From: Solitalea longa
GTDB lineage: Bacteria; Bacteroidota; Bacteroidia; Sphingobacteriales; Sphingobacteriaceae
NCBI RefSeq assembly: GCF_002920915.1
Contig: NZ_PQVF01000007.1
Span: forward strand, 62,001 to 126,000
Direction: 5' to 3'
DNA length: 64,000 bases
Shown here: positions 8,897 through 18,542 of the stretch, one piece after another
Position numbering within the stretch: position 1 is the first letter of the stretch
How the letters are laid out: each line of letters starts with the position of its first letter
The notes under the pieces: model-generated
Seen by the model: the letters and a program-made list of their open reading frames with translations, nothing else
Databases searched by the model: none
Told to the model about the DNA's origin: nothing
Translations under genes and position numbers: made by a program

Positions 8897-9619
8897 ATGG
8901 AAGTACCTTACTGGATGAGCCGCACTAACCTGTTGTTAGGCGAAGAAAAAATTGAAAAACTGGTTAATGCCCACGTACTGGTAGTTGGTTTAGGTGGTGT
9001 TGGAGGTATTTGTGCCGAAATGATTGCTCGTTCGGGCATTGGAAAAATGACCATTGTAGATGCTGATACAGTAGACCCAAGTAACCGTAATCGTCAGATT
9101 CCGGCAACAAAAAGTACAGAAGGCAAATTGAAGGCTGAAGTATTGGCTGATCGTATTCGTGATATCAATCCTGAAATTGATTTAACTGTTCTTTGTGAAT
9201 ATTTACGCGACGAACGCATGTTTGAAGTGTTGGATAGTGGTACATTTGATTACGCAGTTGATTGTATAGACACTTTAGCACCTAAGTTATTTTTTATAAA
9301 AGGGTGTAAAGACCGTAATATTCCATTGGTAAGTTCAATGGGAGCTGGCGGTAAAGTTGACCCTACGCGAGTACGTGTGGTTGATCTGTTTGAAACCTTT
9401 AATTGCACCTTATCAAAACATGTACGCAAGCGCTTACGCCAAATGGGCGTGAAAGAAAAAGTTACTGTAGTTTGGTCGCCTGAAGATATTGATCATTCTC
9501 GGGTGGTTCCTATGCAAGGCACAAACAAAAGCTCTATTATCGGAACCATTTCCTATATGCCTGCGGTTTTTGGATGTACAGTAGCTTCGGTAGTTATCAG
9601 AGATTTGTATAATCGATAA
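8897..9619 (+). CDS. tcdA: tRNA threonylcarbamoyladenosine dehydratase TcdA (E1-like)
   Basis: A 240-aa ThiF/MoeB-like adenylating enzyme that cyclises t6A37 to ct6A in ANN-decoding tRNAs. The ATP-binding Rossmann motif is 'VVGLGGVGGICAEMIARSG', followed by 'VDADTVDPSNRNRQIPA', whose Arg and Gln contact ATP in E1 enzymes. The C-terminal block 'GTNKSSIIGTISYMPAVFG' is characteristic of the TcdA/CsdL branch rather than ThiF or MoeB. No sulfur-carrier gene is adjacent, in keeping with this assignment. Confidence 0.92.
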   Translation: MEVPYWMSRTNLLLGEEKIEKLVNAHVLVVGLGGVGGICAEMIARSGIGKMTIVDADTVDPSNRNRQIPATKSTEGKLKAEVLADRIRDINPEIDLTVLCEYLRDERMFEVLDSGTFDYAVDCIDTLAPKLFFIKGCKDRNIPLVSSMGAGGKVDPTRVRVVDLFETFNCTLSKHVRKRLRQMGVKEKVTVVWSPEDIDHSRVVPMQGTNKSSIIGTISYMPAVFGCTVASVVIRDLYNR

Positions 9620-9702
9620 AGAACTATTAGTGTATAGCAATTGCCTTTTAGCTGATTTATCTAAAACTAATAACTAACTTCTAAAAGCTAATCACCAACT
9701 AT

Positions 9703-10065
9703 ATGCCTACATTCATTAAATCACCTTCAGTAATTGAAGCAGCCGGCAATAAGCCTAAGATCATAAAAGAATTTATAGGGCGGGTAAATTCTAAAACCGA
9801 AACGCTTAGTGTTGCCAAAATGGAAAGCCCTTTTGGTTGGGTTGAGCCAGGGCAAACGCCCGAATTTGATGAATACACCCTGGTATTAAAAGGCATGCTA
9901 CAAGTTACCACCAAAGATCAAACTGTGAATGTTCATGCCGGTGAAGCCATAATTACCCATAAAGGTGAGTGGGTGCAATACAGTACTCCGGAGCCGGAAG
10001 GTGCAGAATACATCGCTATTTGTTTACCCGCTTTTTCTATGGATACCGTTCACAGAGACGAATAG
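9703..10065 (+). CDS. Small single-domain cupin protein
   Basis: A 120-aa protein with one cupin barrel. The region 'TPEFDEYTLVLKGMLQV' corresponds to cupin motif 1, with Glu and Asp in place of most of the usual histidines. 'HAGEAIITHKGEWVQYSTP' corresponds to motif 2 and its metal-binding His. The protein resembles EutQ-like cupins and other single-domain Bacteroidota cupins of unknown substrate. It stands 83 bp after tcdA and is followed by a perfect 15-bp inverted repeat. Confidence 0.7.
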   Translation: MPTFIKSPSVIEAAGNKPKIIKEFIGRVNSKTETLSVAKMESPFGWVEPGQTPEFDEYTLVLKGMLQVTTKDQTVNVHAGEAIITHKGEWVQYSTPEPEGAEYIAICLPAFSMDTVHRDE

Positions 10066-10080
10066 GCTTTTCATACTTAA

Positions 10081-10124
10081 TCAGAATGAATGAATTATCT
10101 TCCAATAACATTCATTCATTCTGA
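10081..10124. repeat. Perfect 15-bp inverted repeat between the cupin and S9 peptidase genes
   Basis: TCAGAATGAATGAAT (10081-10095) is exactly complementary to 10110-10124, with a 14-nt loop. It lies 15 bp after the cupin stop codon. The arms are A+T-rich and no T-run follows, so this is a weak terminator candidate or a transcript-end-stabilising hairpin. Confidence 0.6.
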
Positions 10125-10176
10125 ATTTCCACATTCATACTTTCCGCTTATCTTCGCTTAATCTTTTATTAATCTT

Positions 10177-12213
10177 ATGAAGAAAATTTTAATAGCTGTG
10201 GCATTACTCGCATCCACTCAGTTAATGGCACAGAATCGTTTAACTCCTGAATTATTAATGAAGCTTGGCCGGGTGTCAGAACCTAAAGTTTCTCCAAATG
10301 GCAAATCGGTTATTTACAATGTTAGGAATATGGATATTGCTGCCAATAGCGGCAATTCTGATATCTACATTGTTGATATCAACGGCAATAATGCTAAAGC
10401 CATTGCTAATGAATCGGCGAATGAAACCAATGGTAAATGGCGCCCAGACGGTAAAAAGATCGGCTATTTAAAAGGCGACCAAATTTGGGAAATGAACCCG
10501 GATGGTTCGGGGAAAGTACAGATCAGTGATATTAAAGAAGGCATCTCTGGTTTTGGTTATTCTCCTAAAATGGGTTATGTATGGTTTATTTCGGATGTAA
10601 AACTGGATAAAAATCCTGCTGAATTATATCCCGACCTGCCTAAGGCAGAAGGCGCCAGAATTATCGATGGTTTATTTTACCGCCATTGGACAGCATGGCA
10701 CGACTATGCTTACAGCCATGTATTCATTGCCAATTATGCCGATGGTAAAATCAGCAATGCAAAAGATCTAATGCCAAACGAGCGTTTTGATGCGCCATTG
10801 CAGCCAAACGGTGGCGAAGAACAATTTGCATTTAGTGCTGATGATAAAAAGGTGGCTTATACCTGCCGTAAACTGAATGGAACCGCAGAAGCCTTAAGCA
10901 CTAATTCAGATATTTATGTTTTTGATATTACTTCAGGAACCACTGAAAATGTAAGCGCTTTTAACACAGGTTATGATACCAACCCTCGCTTTTCTCCCGA
11001 TGGCAAGAAAATGCTTTGGTTAAGCATGGAACGTAATGGTTACGAGGCCGATAAAAATCGAATTTTAGTTTACGATGTAACTTCAAAAGCCCACAACGAA
11101 ATCACCAAAAACTTTGATAACAGCGTATCTAAGGCAGAGTGGGATATGGATAGCCAGCGTATTTTCTTTATTGCAGGAATTAGCGCTACTGAACAGATAA
11201 TGCTATTCGATCCGAAACTGCGATCAGTGAGCCAGATTATTCCATTAACTGATGTAGTTGCCGATATAAACGATTTCGATTTCACCTATGTAAATAAAAA
11301 GCCGGTTATGGTTACATCAATGATGAATATATCATTACCAACCGAAATATTTACGTTGGAAGTAGGCAAAAAACAATTGACCCAAATTTCAAAAGTGAAC
11401 ACACAGGCTCTTTCAGCCTTAAAAATGGGTAAGGTTGAAAAACGCATGGTAAAAACCACCGATGGTAAAGACATGCTGGTTTGGGTAATTTTACCTCCTG
11501 ATTTTGATCCTGCTAAAAAATACCCAACCTTATTGTATTGTCAGGGTGGCCCTCAAAGTACGGTTAGCCAATTCTTTTCTTATCGTTGGAATTTTCAGTT
11601 AATGGCTGCAAATGATTATATAATTGTTGCACCAAACCGCAGAGGTTTGCCTTCATTTGGCCAACAGTGGAATGAAGAGATTTCTGGCGATTGGGGAGGC
11701 CAATGTATGCGCGATTATTTAAGTGCTATTGATGAGGTAGCTAAAGAGTCATATGTAGATAAAGATCATTTGGGTGCGGTTGGTGCTAGTTTTGGCGGTT
11801 ATTCGGTTTATTGGCTGGCCGGTCATCATGAAAAAAGGTTTAAAGCCTTTATTTCACATTGTGGTGTTTTCGACTTAGAATCGATGTATGGCACTACAGA
11901 AGAAACCTGGTTCCCTAATTTTGATATGGGCGGGCCTTATTGGAAAAGTCCGCAGCCTAAATCATACGAACAGTTTTCACCGCATAAATTTGTTCAAAAC
12001 TGGGATACACCAATCCTGGTTATACACAACGAGAAAGATTTCCGTGTTCCGCTTGGACAAGGAATGGAGGCATTCAGTGCTGCTCAGCTTCAAAACATCC
12101 CAAGCCGGTTCCTGTATTTTCCTGATGAAGGTCACTGGGTAACTAAACCGCAGAACAGTATTTTATGGAATCGGGTGTTCTTCGACTGGCTCGATAAATA
12201 CCTAAAAAAGTAA
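10177..12213 (+). CDS. S9 family serine peptidase (DPP IV/acylaminoacyl peptidase-like), exported
   Basis: A 678-aa protein with signal peptide 'MKKILIAVALLASTQLMAQ'. Residues about 30-420 form a beta-propeller with TolB/DPP-IV-like repeats ('SPNGKSVIYNVR', 'RPDGKKIGYL', 'SPDGKKMLWLSM'). The C-terminal alpha/beta-hydrolase domain carries the triad: Ser538 in 'GASFGGYS', Asp621 in 'NEKDFRVP' and His653 in 'DEGHWV'. Such enzymes remove dipeptides or acylated residues from peptides in the periplasm. The gene is monocistronic, ending at the terminator at 12231-12270. Two M13 peptidases follow, so this stretch is a cluster of exported peptidases. Confidence 0.93.
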   Translation: MKKILIAVALLASTQLMAQNRLTPELLMKLGRVSEPKVSPNGKSVIYNVRNMDIAANSGNSDIYIVDINGNNAKAIANESANETNGKWRPDGKKIGYLKGDQIWEMNPDGSGKVQISDIKEGISGFGYSPKMGYVWFISDVKLDKNPAELYPDLPKAEGARIIDGLFYRHWTAWHDYAYSHVFIANYADGKISNAKDLMPNERFDAPLQPNGGEEQFAFSADDKKVAYTCRKLNGTAEALSTNSDIYVFDITSGTTENVSAFNTGYDTNPRFSPDGKKMLWLSMERNGYEADKNRILVYDVTSKAHNEITKNFDNSVSKAEWDMDSQRIFFIAGISATEQIMLFDPKLRSVSQIIPLTDVVADINDFDFTYVNKKPVMVTSMMNISLPTEIFTLEVGKKQLTQISKVNTQALSALKMGKVEKRMVKTTDGKDMLVWVILPPDFDPAKKYPTLLYCQGGPQSTVSQFFSYRWNFQLMAANDYIIVAPNRRGLPSFGQQWNEEISGDWGGQCMRDYLSAIDEVAKESYVDKDHLGAVGASFGGYSVYWLAGHHEKRFKAFISHCGVFDLESMYGTTEETWFPNFDMGGPYWKSPQPKSYEQFSPHKFVQNWDTPILVIHNEKDFRVPLGQGMEAFSAAQLQNIPSRFLYFPDEGHWVTKPQNSILWNRVFFDWLDKYLKK

Positions 12214-12230
12214 TAGTTAAAAATATTAAA

Positions 12231-12268
12231 ACGAGATTCAGATTTTTTCTTCTGAATCTCGTTTTTTT
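12231..12268 (+). terminator. Rho-independent terminator after the S9 peptidase gene
   Basis: ACGAGATTCAGA (12231-12242) pairs perfectly with 12251-12262 around an 8-nt loop, followed by a T-run. Confidence 0.9.
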
Positions 12269-12460
12269 TATGGCCACTTGCGTATAAAGGATTATCACCC
12301 TAATAATAAACTAACGATTGGCCAGTAAGCAAAATATGAAGTTTGTGGATCCAGCTAGTATGCTCATTAAACTTCGATTTTGATCATTAGTTAATATATC
12401 AAACAACGATTATGTATTAATTACTAAAATGATATATTGGTTGCGTTTTATTGATAAGAT

Positions 12461-14497
12461 ATGAAGAAAAGTAAATTAGTTTGGTATGTATTGATTATTA
12501 GCTCAATAGCTACCACAACGAAAGCCCAAACCACTATCCGTAAATTCATCGACAAAGCCAATATGGATGAATCGGTTAGCCCAAGAGTAAATTTCTATCA
12601 ATATGCCAATGGAGGATGGTTGAAAAACAATCCTATTCCTCCAACAGAAACGCGCTGGGGAAGCTTTAATGAATTAGTTTCAAGTACCAACCAGGTTTTA
12701 AAAGGAATTTTAAAAGAGGCTGCTGATAAAAATGCCACTTATGGTAGTAATAACCAATTAGTGGGTGATTTTTTTGCAAGCGGAATGGATAGCGTTGAAA
12801 TTGAGAACGCCGGTATTACGCCTGTTCATAACTTATTTAGCGAAATTAAAACCGTTAATTCTACCAGGGATCTATTAAGTGAAATAACAAGCCTGCACAA
12901 ATCGGGTATTCCTGTAGCTTTCAACTTTTCGGTTTACCAGGATGATAAAAACAGTTCACAGGTAATTGTTCAGTTATCGCAGGGAGGATTGGGTTTACCT
13001 GACCGCGACTATTACACCAACCTTCTTGATGAACGCTATGAAAACCTTCGTACCGAATATGTTAAACACATGGTCAACATGTTTAAGATCTTTGGCGATG
13101 ATAACAAAAACGCAAAAAAGAATGCAGAAGCGGTAATGCGCCTCGAAACTTCATTAGCGGGTGCTTCAATGACCAGAGTTGAACGTCGTGACCCGAACAA
13201 GAACTATCACAAACTAAATATGATGGAGCTTCAGAAAATAGCTCCAATGACCACCTGGAAAGATATTCTGAGTGATTATACCGGTCAGGAGGTAAAAGAA
13301 GTGATCGTTAGGCAAACTGAATTTTTTAAAGAGTTCGACCGTCAGCTAGTGGCAACACCAGTTAACGAATGGAAGGCCTATTTAAAATGGACAGTTATAA
13401 GAACAGCTGCACCGTATTTACATTCAAAGGCGGTGGATGAGCACTTTAACTTCTATGGCAAAATTTTAACCGGACAAAAAGTTATGAAACCACGTGCCGA
13501 CAGGGTTTCGATGGTAATTGATAATGCGATGGGAGAGGTTTTAGGTCGTATGTACGTATCCAGATACTTTAAGCCTTTGGCCAAAAGCCGCATGCTTGAT
13601 CTGATCAAGAATCTTACAACAACCTACGAAGAACGCATCAATAGATTGGATTGGATGAGTGATGCTACCAAACAAAAAGCCCTCACCAAATTGCATGCAT
13701 TCATCCGAAAAATTGGTTACCCTGATGTCTGGAAAGACTATTCAACTGTTCACATCAGCCGTACCTCTTACTTTGGAAACGTTTTGGAATGCAATCGGTA
13801 CGATTTCAATTACATGGTGAACAAATTGGGTAAACCTGTTAATAAAGCTGAATGGGGAATGAGCGCACCAACTATAAATGCCTATTACAATCCGATGGTT
13901 AATGAGATCGTATTTCCTGCAGGGATCTTGCAATCGCCATTCTTTGATTTTAATGCAGATGATGCAGTAAACTATGGAGGAATTGGTTGCGTAATTGGTC
14001 ACGAAATGACCCATGGTTTCGATGACCAGGGACGCCAGTATGATGCAGAAGGTAATTTAAATGACTGGTGGACAAAAGACGATGCCACACGTTTTAAAGA
14101 ACTGGCCTATAGAGTTGTTGAGCAATACAACAGCTATACTGTTTTAAAAGGATCGATGAATGTTAATGGACAACTCACATTAGGTGAAAACCTTGCAGAT
14201 CTGGGCGGAATCAATATCGCGTTTGAAGCTTTCAAAAAAACCAATCAGGCTAAAACAGGGGAGCAGATTGATGGATTTACTCCTGAGCAACGTTTCTTCT
14301 TGTCCTGGGCCCAAATCTGGAGGTCAAACATCACTGATGAAGCGCAGGCTCAACGGATTGTTACCGATCCACATTCGCCGGGGATTTACCGTTGCAATGG
14401 CCCGGTAAGTAATATGCCCGAGTTTTATGAAGCTTTTGGCATTCAAAAAGGCGATCCGATGTGGAAAAAACCTGGCGAACAGGTTAAAGTCTGGTAA
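12461..14497 (+). CDS. M13 family zinc metallopeptidase (neprilysin/PepO-like), first of a tandem pair
   Basis: A 678-aa exported peptidase with signal peptide of about 22 aa ending 'TTKAQ'. The M13 N-terminal block 'PRVNFYQYANGGWLKNNPIP' is present, then 'NAYYNPMVNEIVFPAGI'. The zinc site is complete: His514 and His518 in 'HEMTHGFDD', with the third ligand Glu576 in 'GENLADLGG'. The C-terminus ends in the conserved aromatic 'VW'. The protein has exactly the length of its neighbour (14634-16670) and close similarity throughout, so the pair arose by tandem duplication. It probably degrades oligopeptides in the periplasm. Confidence 0.95.
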   Translation: MKKSKLVWYVLIISSIATTTKAQTTIRKFIDKANMDESVSPRVNFYQYANGGWLKNNPIPPTETRWGSFNELVSSTNQVLKGILKEAADKNATYGSNNQLVGDFFASGMDSVEIENAGITPVHNLFSEIKTVNSTRDLLSEITSLHKSGIPVAFNFSVYQDDKNSSQVIVQLSQGGLGLPDRDYYTNLLDERYENLRTEYVKHMVNMFKIFGDDNKNAKKNAEAVMRLETSLAGASMTRVERRDPNKNYHKLNMMELQKIAPMTTWKDILSDYTGQEVKEVIVRQTEFFKEFDRQLVATPVNEWKAYLKWTVIRTAAPYLHSKAVDEHFNFYGKILTGQKVMKPRADRVSMVIDNAMGEVLGRMYVSRYFKPLAKSRMLDLIKNLTTTYEERINRLDWMSDATKQKALTKLHAFIRKIGYPDVWKDYSTVHISRTSYFGNVLECNRYDFNYMVNKLGKPVNKAEWGMSAPTINAYYNPMVNEIVFPAGILQSPFFDFNADDAVNYGGIGCVIGHEMTHGFDDQGRQYDAEGNLNDWWTKDDATRFKELAYRVVEQYNSYTVLKGSMNVNGQLTLGENLADLGGINIAFEAFKKTNQAKTGEQIDGFTPEQRFFLSWAQIWRSNITDEAQAQRIVTDPHSPGIYRCNGPVSNMPEFYEAFGIQKGDPMWKKPGEQVKVW

Positions 14498-14518
14498 TTA
14501 GTTATAATAAAGCTTAAA

Positions 14519-14561
14519 GAAAGCCGCAAGGAAATAAAACTCCCCTTGCGGCTTTCTTTTT
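14519..14561 (+). terminator. Rho-independent terminator after the first M13 gene
   Basis: GAAAGCCGCAAGG (14519-14531) pairs with 14544-14556 and is followed by a T-run. The 13-bp stem is perfect. Confidence 0.92.
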
Positions 14562-14633
14562 ATCATTTGTAACGGAACTTTTATGAACACTATTTTCCAA
14601 TCTGTGTAATTTGGACCATTAATTTTTTATTTT

Positions 14634-16670
14634 ATGAAGAAAAGAGAAAGAATATTAATTAATTCCGCATTACTGCTAACGGTTTCGGCATCAGTATTTG
14701 CACAAAGCCGCACACAATTTATCGATCCCAAAAACATGGATCAAAGTATTAAGCCAGGCGACAATTTCTACAAATATGCTAATGGGAATTGGTTAAAAAC
14801 CAATCCAATTCCGGCTTCTGAAACCCGATGGGGAAGCTTTAGTGAACTTCAAGAGTTTAATTACAACGCTCTTTATAAATTATTAAACCAAGCTGCAAAC
14901 ACCAAGAACGCTCCAAAAGGAAGCACTATTCAAAAGGTGGGCGATTTTTATAAAAGCGGTATGGATTCAGTTGGCATTGAAAAAAAAGGTTATGAGCCAA
15001 TTAAAGCCGATTTAAAAAGAATAGATGGCTTAACAGATCATAAAAGCATTATTAATGAAATAATCTTTCATGCCAATAATGGAGGAAGCCTGTTGTTCGG
15101 AATTTTTGCCGCTCAGGATGCAAAGAAGAGCACCGATGTTGTTCCTCATTTGAGCAATGGGGGCTTAGGCTTGCCTGATAGGGATTATTATTTAAAAGAT
15201 GATGATCGCTCGAAAAAAATCAGGGAAGAATATGTAAAGCATATTACCAATATGTTTAAGCTGATTGGCAACAATGAAGCTGATGCAAAAATCAAAGCTG
15301 AGAATATTTTAAAAATGGAAACAGCTTTGGCACAAGCAACCATGTCGAGAGTGGAGATGCGCGATCCTAACAAACGCTACAACAAGCTTTCGTATGCAAA
15401 CTTAAACGCCATTAGCCCATTAATTGATTGGAAATTTGTAGCTACCTCGGTGGGCATAAATGGATATGATACATTGATTGTCTCGCAACCAAATTTCTTT
15501 AAAGAAGTTAACAATCAACTTTCATCAACCTCAATTGATACATGGAAAGCATATATTAAATGGAATATTCTCAGAAATGCCGCTCCTTTTTTAAGCAGTA
15601 GCTTTATAAAAGAAAACTTCAATTTTTATAGTACGGTGCTGCAGGGGCAGAAATCACCTAAACCACGTTGGAAAAATGTGATGAACGTGGTTGACGGAAA
15701 TATCGGTGAATTATTAGGTCAGATGTATGTGGATCAATATTTCAAACCCGAAGCTAAGCAGCGTATGATGAGCATGATCGATAATATGTCGAACACATTT
15801 GCTGATCGTATTCAACGTTTGGATTGGATGAGCGACGATACCAAAAAACAGGCATTGTACAAATTGAAATCATTTACACGTAAAATTGGTTACCCCGACA
15901 AATGGAAAGACTATACCGCCATTTCAATTGTTGCCGATAACTATATTTCCAATGTTCGTTCATGTGCAAAATGGTCACGTCAGGAGAACTTAAAAAAACT
16001 AGGTAAACCGGTTGACAAAAACGAATGGGGTATGACACCTCCAACAGTTAATGCCTATTACAGTCCAACTAAAAATGAGATCGTTTTCCCGGCAGGCATT
16101 TTACAATTCCCATTCTTCGATTTTGGTGCTGATGATGCTATAAATTACGGTGGAATTGGAGCAGTGATCGGTCATGAAATGACCCATGGATTTGATGATT
16201 CGGGAAGTAAGTTTGATGCTGAAGGAAATCTTAAAAACTGGTGGACCGATGATGATGGTGTTCAGTTCAAAAAAAGAACGCAAATGGTTGTAGATCAATA
16301 TAATGCATATACCGTTATAAATGGTACGATGAATGTAAATGGTCAATTAACACTGGGTGAAAACCTTGCTGATTTAGGCGGATTAAATATCGCTTATGAA
16401 GCGTTTATGAAAACCAAAGAAGGTCAAAGTACTAATAAAACAGACGGTTTTACACCTGTACAGCGTTTCTTCTTATCATGGGCGCAAGTATGGCGTGCAA
16501 ATATTACCGACGAGGCGCAGGCCCAACGAATTTTAACAGATCCACACTCACCTGGAATGTATCGTTGTAACGGTCCGCTCACAAATATGCCAGAATTTTA
16601 CCAGGCATTTGATGTAAAAGAAGGCGACCCAATGTGGAAACCTGAAAATGCAAGGGCTAAAGTTTGGTAA
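14634..16670 (+). CDS. M13 family zinc metallopeptidase, second of a tandem pair
   Basis: A 678-aa paralogue of the preceding gene, with a signal peptide ending 'SVFAQ'. The zinc ligands sit at identical positions: His514/His518 in 'HEMTHGFDDS' and Glu576 in 'GENLADLGG'. The substrate-binding 'NAYYSPTKNEIVFPAGI' block is conserved. The two copies differ most in the first 250 residues, the helical cap that limits substrate size in M13 enzymes, which suggests divergence in peptide preference. Separate terminators after each gene show they are independent transcription units. Confidence 0.95.
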   Translation: MKKRERILINSALLLTVSASVFAQSRTQFIDPKNMDQSIKPGDNFYKYANGNWLKTNPIPASETRWGSFSELQEFNYNALYKLLNQAANTKNAPKGSTIQKVGDFYKSGMDSVGIEKKGYEPIKADLKRIDGLTDHKSIINEIIFHANNGGSLLFGIFAAQDAKKSTDVVPHLSNGGLGLPDRDYYLKDDDRSKKIREEYVKHITNMFKLIGNNEADAKIKAENILKMETALAQATMSRVEMRDPNKRYNKLSYANLNAISPLIDWKFVATSVGINGYDTLIVSQPNFFKEVNNQLSSTSIDTWKAYIKWNILRNAAPFLSSSFIKENFNFYSTVLQGQKSPKPRWKNVMNVVDGNIGELLGQMYVDQYFKPEAKQRMMSMIDNMSNTFADRIQRLDWMSDDTKKQALYKLKSFTRKIGYPDKWKDYTAISIVADNYISNVRSCAKWSRQENLKKLGKPVDKNEWGMTPPTVNAYYSPTKNEIVFPAGILQFPFFDFGADDAINYGGIGAVIGHEMTHGFDDSGSKFDAEGNLKNWWTDDDGVQFKKRTQMVVDQYNAYTVINGTMNVNGQLTLGENLADLGGLNIAYEAFMKTKEGQSTNKTDGFTPVQRFFLSWAQVWRANITDEAQAQRILTDPHSPGMYRCNGPLTNMPEFYQAFDVKEGDPMWKPENARAKVW

Positions 16671-16688
16671 GTAGAACAAATGATTTAA

Positions 16689-16717
16689 ACAAGGCACCTT
16701 TTCGGTGCCTTGTTTGT
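16689..16717 (+). terminator. Rho-independent terminator after the second M13 gene
   Basis: ACAAGGCACC (16689-16698) pairs with GGTGCCTTGT (16704-16713), loop TTTTC, followed by a T-rich tract. Confidence 0.88.
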
Positions 16718-16795
16718 TTATGATTAATCCATCAGCAATAAGTTATTCAAAATCTTTTACTTAACTTCAAATTCATTATTCAAAACCTTATAACT

Positions 16796-17290
16796 ATGAA
16801 AATTCAATTGTTATTATTTGCAGCATCAGCTACCATTATGGTTTCATGTGGTGAAGGCAAAAAATCTTCAACTACTGAATCCACTGATACGGTGCAAGTG
16901 GATACTACGCATATGCACAATACAGAAGCACAAGTTGATACAGTTGTAATTAAAGACGGACAAAATGTTTTTTTTGTTAATTTAAAAGATGGCCAAACAG
17001 TAAAAAGCCCGGTTAAGGTAGAAATGGGAGTGAATGGAATGACGGTTGAACCTATTGGGGCCGTTAATCCTGACAAAGGTCATCACCACCTGATCATCGA
17101 TGCAAGCTTTATTCCGGCCGGAACCACAACTCCAGCCGACTCAACCCATATTCATTTTGGTAAAGGCCAAACAGAAACAGAGGTAAAACTTTCTCCAGGT
17201 AAGCATACACTAACACTTCAATTTGCCGATGGCATGCATACCTCTTATGGAGTTAGAATGAGTAAAACCATTACGGTGGAAGTAAAATAA
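16796..17290 (+). CDS. DUF4399 domain lipoprotein
   Basis: A 164-aa lipoprotein: a signal peptide with Cys18 in 'IMVSCGEG', then a Thr/Ser/Asp-rich linker containing a His-containing stretch ('TTHMHNTEAQ'). The C-terminal ~100 residues match the DUF4399 fold: 'VFFVNLKDGQTVKSPVKV', 'GMTVEPIGAVNPDKGHHHLI', then 'HIHFGKGQTET' and 'LQFADGMHTSYG'. The conserved histidines suggest metal binding, but no function is established. It ends in a terminator shared with the convergent gene. Confidence 0.85.
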   Translation: MKIQLLLFAASATIMVSCGEGKKSSTTESTDTVQVDTTHMHNTEAQVDTVVIKDGQNVFFVNLKDGQTVKSPVKVEMGVNGMTVEPIGAVNPDKGHHHLIIDASFIPAGTTTPADSTHIHFGKGQTETEVKLSPGKHTLTLQFADGMHTSYGVRMSKTITVEVK

Positions 17291-17307
17291 AGGAATTTTA
17301 AGAATAG

Positions 17308-17340
17308 AAAAGCCGCTTTGAATAGTTCAAAGCGGCTTTT
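17308..17340. terminator. Bidirectional terminator between convergent genes
   Basis: AAAAGCCGCTTTGAA (17308-17322) is perfectly complementary to 17326-17340, with a 3-nt loop. The A-run on one side and T-run on the other let it serve both the DUF4399 gene (+) and the nucleoid-associated gene (-). Confidence 0.92.
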
Positions 17341-17344
17341 TCAT

Positions 17345-18397
17345 TTATGCTTCTTCTTTAAAGAAAAGCTTATAATAGTTTAATCCAGTGATATCATCAA
17401 AGCCTTTTTCAATCATATCGGCCCGGCCATGGATATAAACATGGAAGTTTTTATCGAGCTTTAAAATACTCTTAAATATTTTTGCCTGCTTCTTAAAGGC
17501 CTGATTCGAGATCTCAAAGCTATCTGGTAATGAAAGTTCATGGTTAGTTTCAAACTGCTGCTTAAACTCTTTAAAGGTTTCAATCACAGCAGGCTGTAAA
17601 ATCACTTCTTCAGTAAACTCGTCCAGGTCAAAACGTTCTTTTTCCTTAAAATAATTGGCCGATTTATTCAGCAGATCAATCTGATCGGCTCTGCTTACAT
17701 CAAAGTTTTCAGTTAGTTTTGTGTTGATAAACGCCGTGCAAAGGTCAACGTAGTTTTCCGTTTGCAAATAAGTGTCTTCACGACGTTTAACTTTTAAAAA
17801 ATCATCTTTCCAATATACCGCTTCGTTTTGCTTGCTTAAAGCATCAATAATGCTAACACGGTAACCGTTTTCCTTATCAATATTAAAGATCAGGCAACCT
17901 TTATCCAGTTTGCTGATATTAATTCCGTCTTCATAGTTTACCTCATAGTTGTCGTCATGCAGATAAACCTTAAGGTAGGTTTCTTTCGTTTCAGATTTAA
18001 AAATACCAATGGCTTCAACCTCTTCGCCATCTACCAAACACTTATTAAAATAAGCAATGTAAAGCTCACCGCCTTTAATTTTGGGGTGGGTTGAAGAATC
18101 ATGCAAATGCTTGGCAATATGAAAAGACTGCTCCTGAAAATTGGCTTTGTCTTCGAAAATGCGCGAGATATACACATAAATATCGTTTAGAGCAATCTCA
18201 ACAGCATGATATAAATGATAGTATTCACCATTATTAGCAAACGGCTGAATAAAATAATTTAGCAATAACCGGCTTATATCTTCGTTGCTTAGATCAATTG
18301 GGGCCTTTGAAAACACCAAAGGTTCATCTTTGCTTGGATTTCCTACTTTATGAATGGTTAAATACTGAAGATCATTAACGTCGGCAACGTGTATCAT
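17345..18397 (-). CDS. Nucleoid-associated protein, NdpA/YejK-like
   Basis: A 350-aa soluble protein matching the 37-kDa nucleoid-associated protein family. It has the N-terminal 'LTIHKVGNPSKDEPLVFS' block, the 'HLYHAVEIALNDIYVYI' helix, 'HLHDSSTHPKIKGGELYIAYF' and the strand-rich core 'EVEAIGIFKSETKETYLKV'. This form is widespread in Bacteroidota. The E. coli relative NdpA/YejK binds the nucleoid and topoisomerase IV. The role here is unproved. It ends at the bidirectional terminator at 17308-17340. Confidence 0.85.
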   Translation of the reverse strand: MIHVADVNDLQYLTIHKVGNPSKDEPLVFSKAPIDLSNEDISRLLLNYFIQPFANNGEYYHLYHAVEIALNDIYVYISRIFEDKANFQEQSFHIAKHLHDSSTHPKIKGGELYIAYFNKCLVDGEEVEAIGIFKSETKETYLKVYLHDDNYEVNYEDGINISKLDKGCLIFNIDKENGYRVSIIDALSKQNEAVYWKDDFLKVKRREDTYLQTENYVDLCTAFINTKLTENFDVSRADQIDLLNKSANYFKEKERFDLDEFTEEVILQPAVIETFKEFKQQFETNHELSLPDSFEISNQAFKKQAKIFKSILKLDKNFHVYIHGRADMIEKGFDDITGLNYYKLFFKEEA

Positions 18398-18422
18398 TTA
18401 TTAATTTTAGATTTAAGAATTA

Positions 18423-18430
18423 CAAATGTA
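18423..18430 (-). promoter_or_regulatory. Probable -7 promoter box of the nucleoid-associated gene
   Basis: On the minus strand TACATTTG matches the Bacteroidota TAnnTTTG consensus, 25 bp upstream of the ATG at 18395-18397. A weak TTCG stands about where the -33 TTTG would be. Confidence 0.4.
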
Positions 18431-18542
18431 GAATTTAATCGAACTAATGGAGATATATCGTGAACAGATATCCATCGCATTAATCTGTTAACTTGAAGAC
18501 TTTTTTTAATTCCTCATTCTAAATTCTTAAATCTAAAATCCA

